Below are positions 45,901 through 56,780 of a stretch of DNA of 64,000 nucleotides, in pieces (positions within the stretch are counted from its first letter, which is position 1; every line of letters starts with the position of its first letter). The notes under the pieces were generated by a model. That model saw only the letters and a list, made by a program, of their open reading frames with translations. It had not been told where the DNA came from and did no database searches. Source of the stretch: Kappaphycus alvarezii (lineage: Eukaryota; Rhodophyta; Florideophyceae; Gigartinales; Solieriaceae); the NCBI GenBank assembly GCA_002205965.3, contig NADL03000590.1, forward strand, positions 873,001-937,000. The letters are read 5' to 3'. A program made the position numbers and the translations under genes.

Positions 45901-47267
45901 AAAATGATCACCTGAATACGGATTTTAATAGAAAGAAGGACTTTCGCGACGCGGTTCATGGTTTTGTGATCTGCTACTTAGTTTTTGCACAAGGGAAAAG
46001 GGAGGCGTAAGTGGTAAAAGGATAGGATAGGACAAATTAGATTTTAATACAGGGCGCAAATGTAGTGCAGTTGACAATCGCTCTGGGCTGCCATCAGCAA
46101 AGCTGATTTTGGTGATCTTTTTTTGATCTGATTCACTGCTCACCAGTAGACACTGTACTGTAAAGTAAGGGCTCTGCGCTTGTCGCCCACTATTACTCTT
46201 GGTACCGTATGCCCACCCGAGAGAGCTTGAGGGCTTGCAATCGGCCCACTGGACCCCCAAATTGGACCTGATATTTTCGCTGGTGAAAGGCCCCTGTTGG
46301 GCCAATTGTCGAATTTACTTATCTCTAACTTGGATCTCCCTTACTCGACTGCCCCTAACTTCCCTCACCCCGCCGTCATAGACAACCCTATCCTAGCCAA
46401 CTAGTATTTATACCTACCTGGCCATTAGGGCCCCAGATTAAACAGCAACCCCAGCGTTAGCTCTGAAATTGACTCCCAACTTCCGCCTTTGCAGAAAACT
46501 TGCCAACAGCAACTTTGGTTATAGCCACTTTGGCTATAGCCACGTTTATCCGCCCAGTTTCCCCTTTCTAATTCCCCCTTTCTATCCAATACTATAATGC
46601 CCCTTCTTTTGTTTGTTTGTGATGCTTACTCCCACTGGTGCCCCGGATTCTGGCGTCTATATATAAATTAGAACTTCTGGGTTATCTTTAGTGAGAACAT
46701 CCTTATCTACAAAGGAGATATTCAGCACTTCTGACCCACTACTACATCTTCTTTGTCCAATATTACAACCCTAGTGTCTAAAATTGTTTTTAATCGCTCT
46801 CTATCAACATTTTAGAATTCCGCAGACCACATTGTGGCCTTACAACCCGGAGGACAAGTATACGGTACAGCCGTCCAAGTAATTACCCCCGCTCTTCCAA
46901 CCCTATTTCTCCTCGCCGTTTTCGAGCTGTGCTACTGCATCGAAGGGTACTTACAAAGAAAAAGGGATAGCGAACACCCTGTGGGTCTTGGTGAGTGTGT
47001 GTTGGATTTCTCATTTTCTAACGGTGTTCCGTTCTTAGAGGAGAATAACTGCGCATCGCGCATTGGACTACAGCAAAGTTAGTACATGTTCGTAAGAGCA
47101 ATGGACTGAAAGTTTCTACATTGCTGTTGATTCTTTTTTGCTTGTCTGCTTACGTGTGTATTCGTGTGTGTGGACTAAAGTGCGTTAAATTAAGAACTAC
47201 AATAATTTATCCGCTTGACGTACAGTACAGGAGCCACCCAAGAGGTGGTGACCTTTCGGAAATAAAT
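45901..47267. other. Unassigned region with promoter-like sequence
   Basis: At 46390-46830 a GC-richer block holds TCTGAAATTGACTCCCAACT at about 46458 (compare TCTGAAGTTGACTCTCAACT at 1059 in the acidic-ORF element), a two-unit 15-bp repeat of ACTTTGGTTATAGCC at about 46510, and a TATATATAAATTAG box at about 46660. It could be a distant relative of that element's tail or an LTR remnant. The open frame after it (46834-47082) is unrecognised. Confidence 0.3.
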
Positions 47268-47313
47268 ACAAGTGGAGAAAGTTTTGGATGTTTTACTCAT
47301 GAAAGACATATTG
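47268..47313 (+). repeat. Dispersed 45-bp motif copy
   Basis: GTGGAGAAAGTTTTGGATGT, then TTTACTCATGAAAGACATATTG. A short partial copy, TTTTACTCTTGGAAGATATCG, lies at 47816. Confidence 0.5.
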
Positions 47314-47808
47314 TGGAAATTGGCAAATTATTGGAAAACTATTTAATTGGTTTTCCATCACAAATATATTGATGAAAAATTGTGGAACAGGTCAAAACTT
47401 TTTATTTATTGTAAATCATCGAAAATAATTTCATATTTTTTCACTGGTCCATATGCCTGTCTGTTGGTTTTAAATAATACAGTTATAATTACTGTAATTT
47501 CGTTGCCAACAAATTAATATTTGATTAATGTTCACTTGGAGAATTATTCTATAGTTATTATCGAGCATGAATTTGGTTTACTAAAATTATTATACAGCTG
47601 AATCATCTTTGTATTTTTTCTACTCTGATCTGTCGTATGAATAGCCTTAGGCTGTTAGAAAATTTTAGGAAGCCTCGGGCCATCGAACCACCCCCGTCGA
47701 TTAGTAAATATAGCTTTCTTTTTATTATTATTCTCAGTTCTGTTCGGTTAATTTATTATTCATTTGTTTGGAATTATATATTTGGGATCCACACATATCA
47801 ATTAATTT

Positions 47809-49057
47809 TTACTGTTTTACTCTTGGAAGATATCGTATGCTAGGACTGGCTGTGTGCGCCCATTCAACAGCCGGACCTACAACTTGCTTAAGAACCATGA
47901 GCCCTTGTCTCCTCAAAACAAGAGGAAATCGAATCAATACAGAATACAGCAGCCCAGATTCTGCTGCAGCCACATACATAACATATTTGAAGTCTGTGAC
48001 AATTTCCTGATGAAACAATTGTGCCCTATGCTCCGCCGGCACATACTTTCGAAATGTTTCATCACCGAGATTACATATTTTCAGATCTGGGCTAGCTAAA
48101 GTAATATCCTTCCCAAGTCTTCCTGCAGCAACTCTCGTCTTGATCTCAAGCGGTGCTAGGATGATTTTGTTTTCATCTGGATTGCTAGAAAAGTCTTCAT
48201 CAGCCCATCAACACAACAATTCTGCTCGCAAAACAATAATGCCATCTGGAGAACAAGCCAGATATGGCCAATCCTTCATGGCTAACATCCCGACTTGAAA
48301 AATGGCAACCACTATTGACTTTGACTTGAGCCCCATCACGACCGCGTCTTCATTGATGCTTCCCCTCATCATGGCCTCTGTAGAAACTTTTGAGCGAAAC
48401 CAGCTGTCTGCGAAAATCTCGAACCATTGTAAGGTCGATCTGTGGGTCACACGCTCCGTATATCCAATACCCATACTGTCACGAAGCATCTCATTACTTG
48501 TGAGAACTAATCCAGCGTTAGTTCCGGTTACTCTAGAGTGCCTTAAATTAAACCAGTCTGCGCATCTTTGCCCAACCGTAAGCACCAAGCAACAACTCTT
48601 AATCTTTCCCTCCACCAGTGTCTGAAGTTCAGAACTATTGTTGCGGCTTTCCATGAAAAGCATGTTATCAAAGTTATCATTTAACCCTGGAACGGCGATC
48701 CAAGACACAAGCGCTTCCCTAACAGTCACTGGAACTGTATACATGAACCTTAGAACCTTTGCATACTTCTCACTCCCATATTCTCTAACAGCAACGACCA
48801 TCATCTTCTTCTCCCCTGTTGACCTTCCACTCGACGAAAGCGGATTCGTGGCAACAGAAGCCTCATGACTAAGCGATGGGTCATCGTCAATGACAAATTC
48901 CTTTCTTCTATCCAATTGTATGTCCAAGAGCACACCTCCTTGAGCTACTCCGCTTCGAGAAGTTTCACCCTGAAATCTTGACGTTCGCCGTGATGGTGGT
49001 CTGTCTGGCGCTTTTGCACTTCGGATTGTGAGCTCATGTTCCCCTCATCTAGTTGCG
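47809..49057 (-). pseudogene. YqaJ/lambda-exonuclease-like PD-(D/E)XK nuclease (broken)
   Basis: The family comprises 5'-3' exonucleases that work with recombinases in phages and some eukaryotic mobile elements. The translation contains QRCADWFNLRHSRVTGTNAG (the R..W..LR...TGS-like entry motif), AMMRGSINEDAVVMGL (G...E..A), WPYLACSPDGIIVL (catalytic Asp) and LEIKTRV (E-x-K). After these come KYVPAEHRAQLFHQEIVTDF and YVMYVAAAE, where the family has a Pxx.Y..Q..Hq.....Y.....a pattern. All catalytic positions are therefore still visible. The frame is interrupted at least once between the Asp and E-x-K motifs, so no full enzyme is made. The likely role, if once active, was end processing during element replication or insertion (inference). 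Confidence 0.68.
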
Positions 49058-49162
49058 ATTGAGGTGCGGCACCATTTCCTCTACCTGCGACTCCATCTTT
49101 CGTTTCATTCCCATGTTGATTACCACCTGACGCATGCTCCTCCCTTCCACTCTCAGAATTAT

Positions 49163-49899
49163 TCACTCCCCCTCCCCTCCAGTACCATCTCTTTCTCCCA
49201 CTGCAGTATGCCTTTCAATTATGTCCTCACGCGCAGGGTTCAAATACAAAATAGCCATAAATGGATGAACAGACAACAGTGCATCTTCCATGACAAAAAC
49301 AGAACCTAAACCGAACTCAAACAACAGATTCATGAAAACTTCCTTCCCATAACCACGGTCCGCCGAACCAATCATGCCATTTGAAGCTTCTTCTCCACGA
49401 CCATCCATAAGAACCTCCAGCAACTTACGCACGTTCTCAACCTGAGATTCATGACGTCTTCGAAACCGTGATAGAAATTAATTCGGAAAAAAGCACAAGC
49501 AAATGAATCGGCTATATGCCCTTCAACGTCTCCGTTTCGCTGTGAGACAGTCTTCACCTGATTATCACTCGCTCGATTTCCATACAAATCATCATCCAGA
49601 CTTGCCGAAAGATAAAGAGGTGTAAAGAAAACCAACTGGGTGTTTCTAAAAGCTACCATCTCAAAATCCGAAAGCTGTCTGCTGGAATCGCGCTGAGAGC
49701 TCCAAACCTGTTCCCCTTCTCCTCCCCTCCCGGTAGGTGAAAATGCGAGCACATGATACGCAATAAATCTTACACGCTCCACAGAAGGGACGAAAAACCA
49801 TGTTTTCCTAAAGTGCTGCACGGACCTTTCCGGACTGTGGTTTGAAGAATGAGAATAAAGTATAATATCCACATAGCGATACATATCAGCAAGCGTCAC
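49163..49899 (-). pseudogene. DDE-like transposase region (broken)
   Basis: LSASLDDDLYGNRASDNQVK, VEGHIADSFACAFFRINFYH, then in another frame NVRKLLEVLMDGRG and GMIGSADRGYGKEVFMNLLF, with HPFMAILYLNPAREDI after it. DDDLYG and ADRGYGK are plausible first and second acidic positions of an RNase H-fold transposase. A third is not clear to me. The assignment rests on motif resemblance and on lying directly ahead of the nuclease on the same strand. Confidence 0.42.
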
Positions 49900-50958
49900 T
49901 AATGTTATGTCCTTCTTGTGCAGCTTTATTCAAACGTTTAGTCAGCTACAGAGCTTTTGCAAAAGTTCATCAAACAGAAGCACCATGAAACCACCCCTTG
50001 TCAGTGCTATTTCACAAATCCTGCACTCCAATCGCATTTTGTTAACAGCAGACGCACAAAACAACCTTGCTCTACTATGTCCCACCTCCTTAGCAAACTT
50101 GTTTTCGATCAAGATGGACCCTGTATGACTTTCCAGATTCTAACACGAACTAAGGTCATCCAAGATGCTCTGCGAACTTATACGACCTCTTCCTCTCCCT
50201 CTCCTCCCTCTTCGTAGACCTCTCCCCCTCGATGCTGACCCTCCTTTGCCACTTCTACCCACACCCCTAGCATTTAACCCATCTGAGGTTCTTTTTATTG
50301 CACTTGGACCACCTAACCCTCCTCTCCCATTTCCGTCTTGAGCACACACATCCTTAGGCTGTCCGTTGCGGTCATTTTCTTCAACACATCCTACTGCATT
50401 TTCTGTTTCCGTTGAGTCTAACTGGGGCTGCAATGACCTAACTACTTGCGGTAGGTAGACATTTTCTTCTCGGACTCTGACCTCTCCCTATCTAGCAAGG
50501 TCTTCTGATTCTGCAATAACTAAAGCGCCGAAAGGTGCCTGTGTGTGTGACGAACATTTGCCGGAGAACGTGAATGAGCACCAGAGATTGCTCTTATTGA
50601 ATACTCACGTGGTGAGCGACCGTTGACGGTACGGCTCCTTGGGGATGCCACCGCAGCATGAGAGGGATGCAGAGGCTGACTGTGGTAGGGGCTTTGGGAA
50701 GGCCCAGGATGAGGTGATGGAGGGCGCGTGAGATATGCAAAATGGTCTGGTAGAGGCACGTCCATGTTGGATGCAGGTTGCGCGATGAAGAGATTTGCTT
50801 TTGCAGACTGCTTAGCTGGAACATGACGGATTTGGGATTTTGAACATTTCGTCGACGCAGGATGATCTCTAGATCAAGAATTATATCAAATATACAAGTT
50901 CTGACCGTTCGCTTTCCACTCTAGTTGACCAACAAACTCGCTTTACTATAAGCACTTA

Positions 50959-50978
50959 TTGCACTGTATACAGTGCAA
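50959..50978. promoter_or_regulatory. Perfect 20-bp palindrome
   Basis: TTGCACTGTATACAGTGCAA is identical to its reverse complement. A near copy lies 54 bp on. It sits between the nuclease/DDE element and the young Copia element and could be a binding site; no function is shown. Confidence 0.4.
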
Positions 50979-51012
50979 TGGACACATTCAGTCAATTTCG
51001 CGAAAACGCCTA

Positions 51013-51032
51013 TTGCACGGTATACTGAGCAA
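51013..51032. promoter_or_regulatory. Imperfect partner of the 20-bp palindrome
   Basis: TTGCACGGTATACTGAGCAA keeps the TTGCAC-GTATAC-GCAA layout of the palindrome at 50959. Confidence 0.35.
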
Positions 51033-51111
51033 AATCGGCATTAGGGATATATTCGATCTATTCTAAAGTTATCCAGGCAATCAAATTCGCCTCAAAAGGA
51101 CATGTCGAAGC

Positions 51112-51323
51112 TGTCAGAACATTACAGTCACGAATGCATTACAGTAAGCTGAGATCGAAAGCCACCATTATAAGCTCTACGATCGGCCAGGCTACTAGCG
51201 CCCTGAGCTCGTGTCTTGTGCAGCCGCAGCTGGGTTAACTGGGTCTTAAAAGGGTCAATGACTGTCGAGATCCAACCTCCTTTTTAAAAAGCAAGAAAAC
51301 AATAAAAGATATGATTTCTTTCA
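51112..51323 (+). repeat. 5' LTR of the young Copia element
   Basis: 212 bp, TGTCAGAACATTACAG to TTTCTTTCA, about 97% identical to 56022-56234. Confidence 0.95.
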
Positions 51324-51429
51324 TGGTAGCATCGCTAAGTTCCCCCTCTCTTTACCCACACAACGACACAGACGGTTTCCCCTTTTCCCATTAAGCAGTA
51401 TCCCTTCAAATTGAGTATGTAATCCGATG

Positions 51430-54400
51430 CAAAGAACATGTTTCGAGTGCAAAAGCTTAATGGCCCAAAAGATTATATTGTATGGGTTCGAAGAGTGAAA
51501 GCATTATTAGGTCGGATGATCCTCTCCTCATTCGCCTCCAGGAATCTCCTGCCACTGCATCAACATCGGCTCGGACAGATTGGTTCAAGAGAAGTATGAA
51601 GGCTAAAAACACAATTGTTTTGAGCTTAGGAGGTCAGCCCTTTCGCAGACAAGACAGATTTGTGACGATGATGCAAAATTAGCATTGGATCTATGAATGA
51701 GCTCAAGAAGATATACACAGCCACGAATGAACAGGCTATTCAAAATCTTCGCAAAAATTGGACACATTGGTTTATGATGAGACAAAGGAATTTCAAGATC
51801 ACGTTAACAACTTCGTTAGCATTTGCGGAGAGCTCGCTACTTATGACGAAGAACTGTCGGAGAAAGAAAAGACATCCAAGCTTATCCGCTCACTTCCGCC
51901 TTCGTTTGGTGCTCTGGCTATGGTTGTATCACTGACAAACACAACATTTGAAAACGTGGTAAGTGCTGTTCAGGCTGAGTTGGCAAGACGTGCTAACCCA
52001 AATAACATCCAGACGCCGAACTCTGGCAACTCTGGCAATAGTCAAGTAGCTCAAGCTCATATGGTCAGTCATGCAACTCTAGACGTGGCCGCGGCCATGG
52101 TCACGAGGTCGTGGAAGTCGTGGTAGGGGTGGCGTTGGTCATGGAAACAATTCCCAAGACAATGGCTTCGGACGCCGTAATGATGTGTTTATTACTGTGG
52201 AATGCCAGGTCATTTTATCGCTATTTGCCGGAAGAGGATTGCAGATGAGAACCGAGGAATTTACAAGGCACGTAGAGGTCAAGGTGGATCCTACAATCGA
52301 GGATGAGGATACAGGCAAGGTCGTGGCCAAAGTTCATAGACTGACAGGTGGAACTCTGCCCCACCTTCTTCGAACCAATTCAGAGATCAGTACAGTCCGA
52401 TTGCAAATCTGGCACAGACTTTGTCTCAAATCGCACAAAACCCATCTTCAATTCCCAATTCGCATCTTGGCTCATCCTCAAATCAGGGTTTCCAAGGAGA
52501 GCCCCCTCGTTTTGATGACCATGATCCAAGATTCAGAAGTAATATGGCACGTATCAAGTACAAGAGTAGAGTGGCTACAATTGGTGAAGAAAAATCTGAC
52601 GATGGTTTTATCGATTCAGGAGCAACCCACAACTTCTTTCATAGCCGTTCCTCCTTCGAGTTCTATGAAATTATTCCAGTTGAGTCTGTCGAGGCAGCTG
52701 TCGGAGCGTCAAGTCTTTTGGGGAGAGGGATGGTTTGGATCCCCTTGAACGGTGGCATGCAAATCCATGCATATCACGCTCCACAGTTTACATGCAACAT
52801 CCTGGCAGCCATCATACTTTCCGAACAATTCGAGGTTATACAGTCGTCTTCAATCAGGGCATTTAAAGGGTGCTTTATTTTCAAAAAGGGCTCCTTTAAC
52901 GTCAAAGATATCATATGGGAGACTAAGTGCACTAGGGGACTGTATCCTATGTCATTATCGCCGCAACGTTCGTCTACAACAATTGTACCCGCCTCTGCTT
53001 TCAAGACCGGAAGAAATCCGGATCTACTTGAATGGCACAAGAAAACAGGACACCCAGGACCACAACGTTATAATCAGTTATCGCACCTATTCGAGGACGT
53101 TCCCTCGTTCAACATGGAATTGCTCAAGAGTCTTGAATGTGTCCCTTGCTTTACGGCAAAGATGAAACGGGGATCAATTCTACCCTCATTCAGTCATCCA
53201 ACTGTACCACTAGCTTAAATTCATTTGGACATTTCCGGACCGTTTAAAGAGTCCCTGGAAAGAACCGTTTCGCCTTGCACTTCCTGGAGCCTCGTACCGC
53301 GAAATCAGACGTCACTTTAATCAAGGCTAAAAGAGAACTTCCCTCGATCGTTCAAAATTACAAGGCCTACGTGGAGAACCACTTCTCATCAGAGGGCTAC
53401 AGGATTCGACGCATCAGATTCCATAATGCTGTTGAGCATTTAGGGAGAGATTTTGTGCATTTTCTGAGTTCGCATGGTATTGAGATCAAACCATCTCCCG
53501 CATACGCCCCTGAGAGTAACGGAGTGATAGAAAGGCTGGTTCAGGAACACTGGATGCGAGCCCGGGTTTTGCTATTTGATGCAAATCTCCCTACTGAGTT
53601 ATGGGGAGAAGCAATTCTCCACGCCAACTGGCTCCGTAACCGCATGCCTGCTACCCGTATCGGCGGAGAGGTTCCCATCCTCCGCTGGGATCCAATTACC
53701 AGTATCGATTTCGTATCCCTGCTAGCCTTTGGTCAGGCCAGCTTTGGGTTTATTTATCGATCGAAGACAGCTGCTGGAAGAAAACTACTTCCTCGCTCTG
53801 AGTACGCCAATTTTGTCGGAATGGAGAGCGACACCCGTTTGATCCGAATATACATACCGACTGACAACAAAGTGAAAGTGATTCGTCGCGTAGACTTTAA
53901 ATCAGTGGACAAAGACACGCTTCCAAATATTAGCAGCCTGCTTGACGGACTTTCACGCCAGCATTCATTGGAATTAGACAGCACCAAGGAGGTTGACGCC
54001 GAAGAGGATCTCCTCAGGTGCATGGCCGCTCTTCATGCAGATCATATATTTCGAGCTACTTTCTCAAGAAAGGATACTGTACGTACCCCTTTTGCACCGC
54101 AATCGTTCTCTGAAGCGTACCAATTACCGGAATGGGCAGCCGCAATTGATCGAGAATATGACGCTTCGATCCGCCGAAAGACTTGGCACTACACTCCGCG
54201 CACTTCTGACATGAAACCTCTGAACTTCAAGTGGGTTTTCAGAGCAAAGCCCATTGACGCATCTAACAGCAAGTACCTCCCAAAAGCTCGCTGTAATCTT
54301 CGCGGGGATTTACAAATACCATTTGTCGACTTCGACCCATCAGCCTTGTACGCCCCAGTTGCTGCTCAGAGAGCATACGACTTATCTTTGCTATTATTGC

Positions 54401-55680
54401 TGCGCATAATCTTATATTGGAAGGGGGCGACATCTCTAACGCGTACCTCCACGGGAACCTCGATGTTCCCATCCTCATGGAACAACCGACAAATTCTTCC
54501 AGCGTCTAGCGGCTCCTGGCCATTTTGTGTCCTGGATAAGTCTATTTATGGTGCTCGTCAGGCCGTTCGTTTATACGGTTCCGTCTTGCACGAAAAATTG
54601 TTATCAATTTCAGTCGTCAAGCTTTGATGCACGGGTCTACTATATGACTCGTTCCAATAAGTTCCTGATTTTGGCAGTTGTTGTAGAAGATCTTGCTTTC
54701 GCTACTAATTCTCGACGACTCTTACGAGAGGTGAAGCAGCATCTCGCCACTGCCTTTGACGTCAAGTTCTCCGGAGATTTGACATCCTTTATTGGATGGA
54801 CCATTACTCGTACTGTCCATGGAATTACTATCGACCAGACTTCATACGCAACACGCCTCTTGCAGTCGTATGGAATGACCTTATCCAATGCAGTTCTTAA
54901 CCCCCTACCACTGGATACTGACATGACATTACCCGCCTCCGCGTCAGAGCCTTTATTGTCGCCGGAATCGCACTCTCTATATCGCAGTATTATCGGTGGC
55001 CTGCTATATCTCGCAGTCAGCACACGTCCTGATTTATCGTTTACTATCTCAGCTCTTTCCCGTCACATGCATGCCCCTACACAACGTCATCTGAAGTTGC
55101 TCAAACGCGTTCTTCGTTATGTATCTGGTACCCTATCCCTCGGTCTTCACTATTCCTCTCAACCATTACATCGGCAGTCATTGGATGCTTCCGTTGACGC
55201 CGACTGGGGGGATGTAAGGAAACTAGGCGCTCAACTACTGGATTTTTAATCGCGGTCAACGGATCACCAGTTTTCTGGCGAAGCAAGCGCCAGTCTGTCA
55301 TTTCATTATCATCAGCTGAAGCTGAATACGTTGCACTCTCTTCATTCGCAAAAGAGGTTTCTTGGTTCCGCAAATTATACTGGGAATTAACAAATGGTTA
55401 TCCATGGTCCGAACTTAACACTTCTGGCATCCAAGAACCAACACCAATTCGTCTGGATAGTACTGCTGCATTCTCCTTGGCACAAAGCGGTCAGGTCTCT
55501 GCTCTCAATAAGCACATCGACCTGAAGATTCGTCATGTTCGTGAGCTTTTGGAAAATGGAGCGATTGGTTTGAAAAGAGTTGCTTCAAAAGACAATCCGG
55601 CTGACATTCTGACGAAGGTCATGCGTAAGGATACAATTATGGATATGGTAAGTCTTCTTAAGCTGAATGGATTCTAAGTT
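51430..55680 (+). pseudogene. gag-pol region of the young Copia element (fossil)
   Basis: Order of parts: gag (from about 51430) with a CCHC knuckle near 52184-52236; protease with DSGATHNFF near 52610; the pre-integrase HHCC region near 53030-53160 (WHKKTGHPGPQ, SLECVPC); integrase core 53380-53560 (PESNGVIERL); reverse transcriptase about 54130-54900; and RNase H to the stop near 55677 (SSAEAEYVALSSFAKEV, NPADILTKVM). This is canonical Copia/Ty1 order. The frame is interrupted several times; otherwise sequence is well kept. Confidence 0.9.
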
Positions 55681-56021
55681 TGTTTTCTGTCTAGCATTTT
55701 TTTGTATACAGTACTTGATCTGAGATGCAGCAGCCGTTTCCTTTAAACAGAGTGAATATTCTTTTATTGTGCCGCCGATGTAGCTTTGAAGCCGCAGCTG
55801 TTGCACTTCGTCCCTCCATATGCATTCATGGTCCGAGCAGCAGCCGAAATAATCAAGCAGCAGAAGGTGAAACAAAAGAAAGTGATACGCAGCAGCAGCA
55901 GGGTAATGATCTACAGCAGCAGTACAGGCAGGGTCAAAATCTGCTTGCATAAGTTTCAAGGGCCATTTTATATCAGACACCTTATAACGGTCATCTTATT
56001 TTGTGTCTTTCCAAGGGGGCG

Positions 56022-56234
56022 TGTCCGAACATTACAGTCACGAATGCATTACAGTAAGCTGAGATCGAAAGCCACCATTATAAGCTCTACGATTGGCCAG
56101 GCTACTAGCGCCCTGAGCTCGTATCTTGTGCAGCCGCAGCTGGGTTAACTGGGTCTTAAAAAGGGTCAATGACTGTCGAGATCCGACCTCCTTTTTAAAA
56201 AGCAAGAAAACAATAAGAGATACGATTTCTTTCA
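56022..56234 (+). repeat. 3' LTR of the young Copia element
   Basis: 213 bp, TGTCCGAACATTACAG to TTTCTTTCA, directly after the purine-rich tract and directly before the right GAAGC target copy. Confidence 0.95.
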
Positions 56235-56255
56235 GAAGCAGTAGTGGGGGGGCCA

Positions 56256-56450
56256 CTACTCCCTCTCAAAGCCCACTTTATCGACAGCCATCAAGCAGGC
56301 GGCCTTGGACATGACGGCTGCTGCAGCGTGCGTTTGCATCAACGCCGTCCAAAGCTTACTGTAGGTCTCTATTCCCCTCACGGCCATGTTCCTTGCCACG
56401 TCATTTACAGTACTGTAGCAGTGCACTTGCATGCGGGTGCTAATCTGCAC
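56256..56450 (-). mobile_element. LINE fragment: C-terminal tail only
   Basis: Minus strand: VNDVARNMAVRGIETYSKLW, then THAAAAVMSKAACLMA, matching LTDVARNVTVRAMETYGMVP and HTAAVVMSNAACLLA of the fragment at 2317-2930. It lies just right of the Copia insertion, whose target may have been this relic. Confidence 0.7.
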
Positions 56451-56748
56451 TGTTGGATTGGCACAGCTGTGCTGTTGTAAATTAACAATTAAGAGTACAA
56501 CTATGCTGCAACATTTTGCGTACAGTACAGTACACGCGCACTGCCATCCAAGTTGACTGAGTACTGTACGTATCAGCCAACTTAATATGTTACAGATATT
56601 ATCTGTTGCAGTAAATAACTACTCATGTTTCCACATTAATTTAAAAGTAAGCATAAAAGTTAAAATTTTTGCACCTACAGTACAGTACTACAGGAGTGCA
56701 ATTACAGTGCAAGCTACGTGCCGAAGGATATCTTTTTATTTACCTAAT

Positions 56749-56780
56749 ACAGTACTGTACTGTACTGTACTGTACTGCAC
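56749..56780 (+). repeat. TACTG microsatellite
   Basis: ACAGTACTGTACTGTACTGT and onward, about six TACTG units after an inverted TACAG. Confidence 0.85.

Larger units (their letters stand above)
47809..50450 (-). mobile_element. Remnant of an element with a YqaJ/lambda-exonuclease-like nuclease and a DDE-like region
   Basis: Minus-strand block read right to left: a basic RG-rich segment (about 50433-50140), a DDE-like region (49899-49163), and a lambda-exonuclease-like nuclease (about 49050-47809). No host gene of this layout is known to me. The nuclease and the acidic DDE boxes suggest a DNA transposon; related combined proteins exist in algae and oomycetes as far as I recall, which is not checked here. 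The coding sequence looks broken in several places, and the ends of the element were not found. Confidence 0.5.
51112..56234 (+). mobile_element. Young Copia LTR retrotransposon, broken
   Basis: Complete in outline: 5' LTR 51112-51323, primer-binding site directly after (TGGTAGCATCGC, resembling an initiator-Met tRNA complement), gag-pol region, purine tract CCAAGGGGGCG just before the 3' LTR 56022-56234, and a perfect 5-bp target duplication GAAGC at 51107-51111 and 56235-56239. LTRs begin TG and end CA and are about 97% identical, so the insertion is recent compared with everything else here. The coding region is broken at several places. Confidence 0.93.

Noticed and set aside
50140-50433. 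RG-rich 97-codon frame as an RNA-binding host protein
   Set aside because: Its place on the strand and next to the DDE/nuclease block fits the N-terminal part of that element better; composition alone is not evidence.
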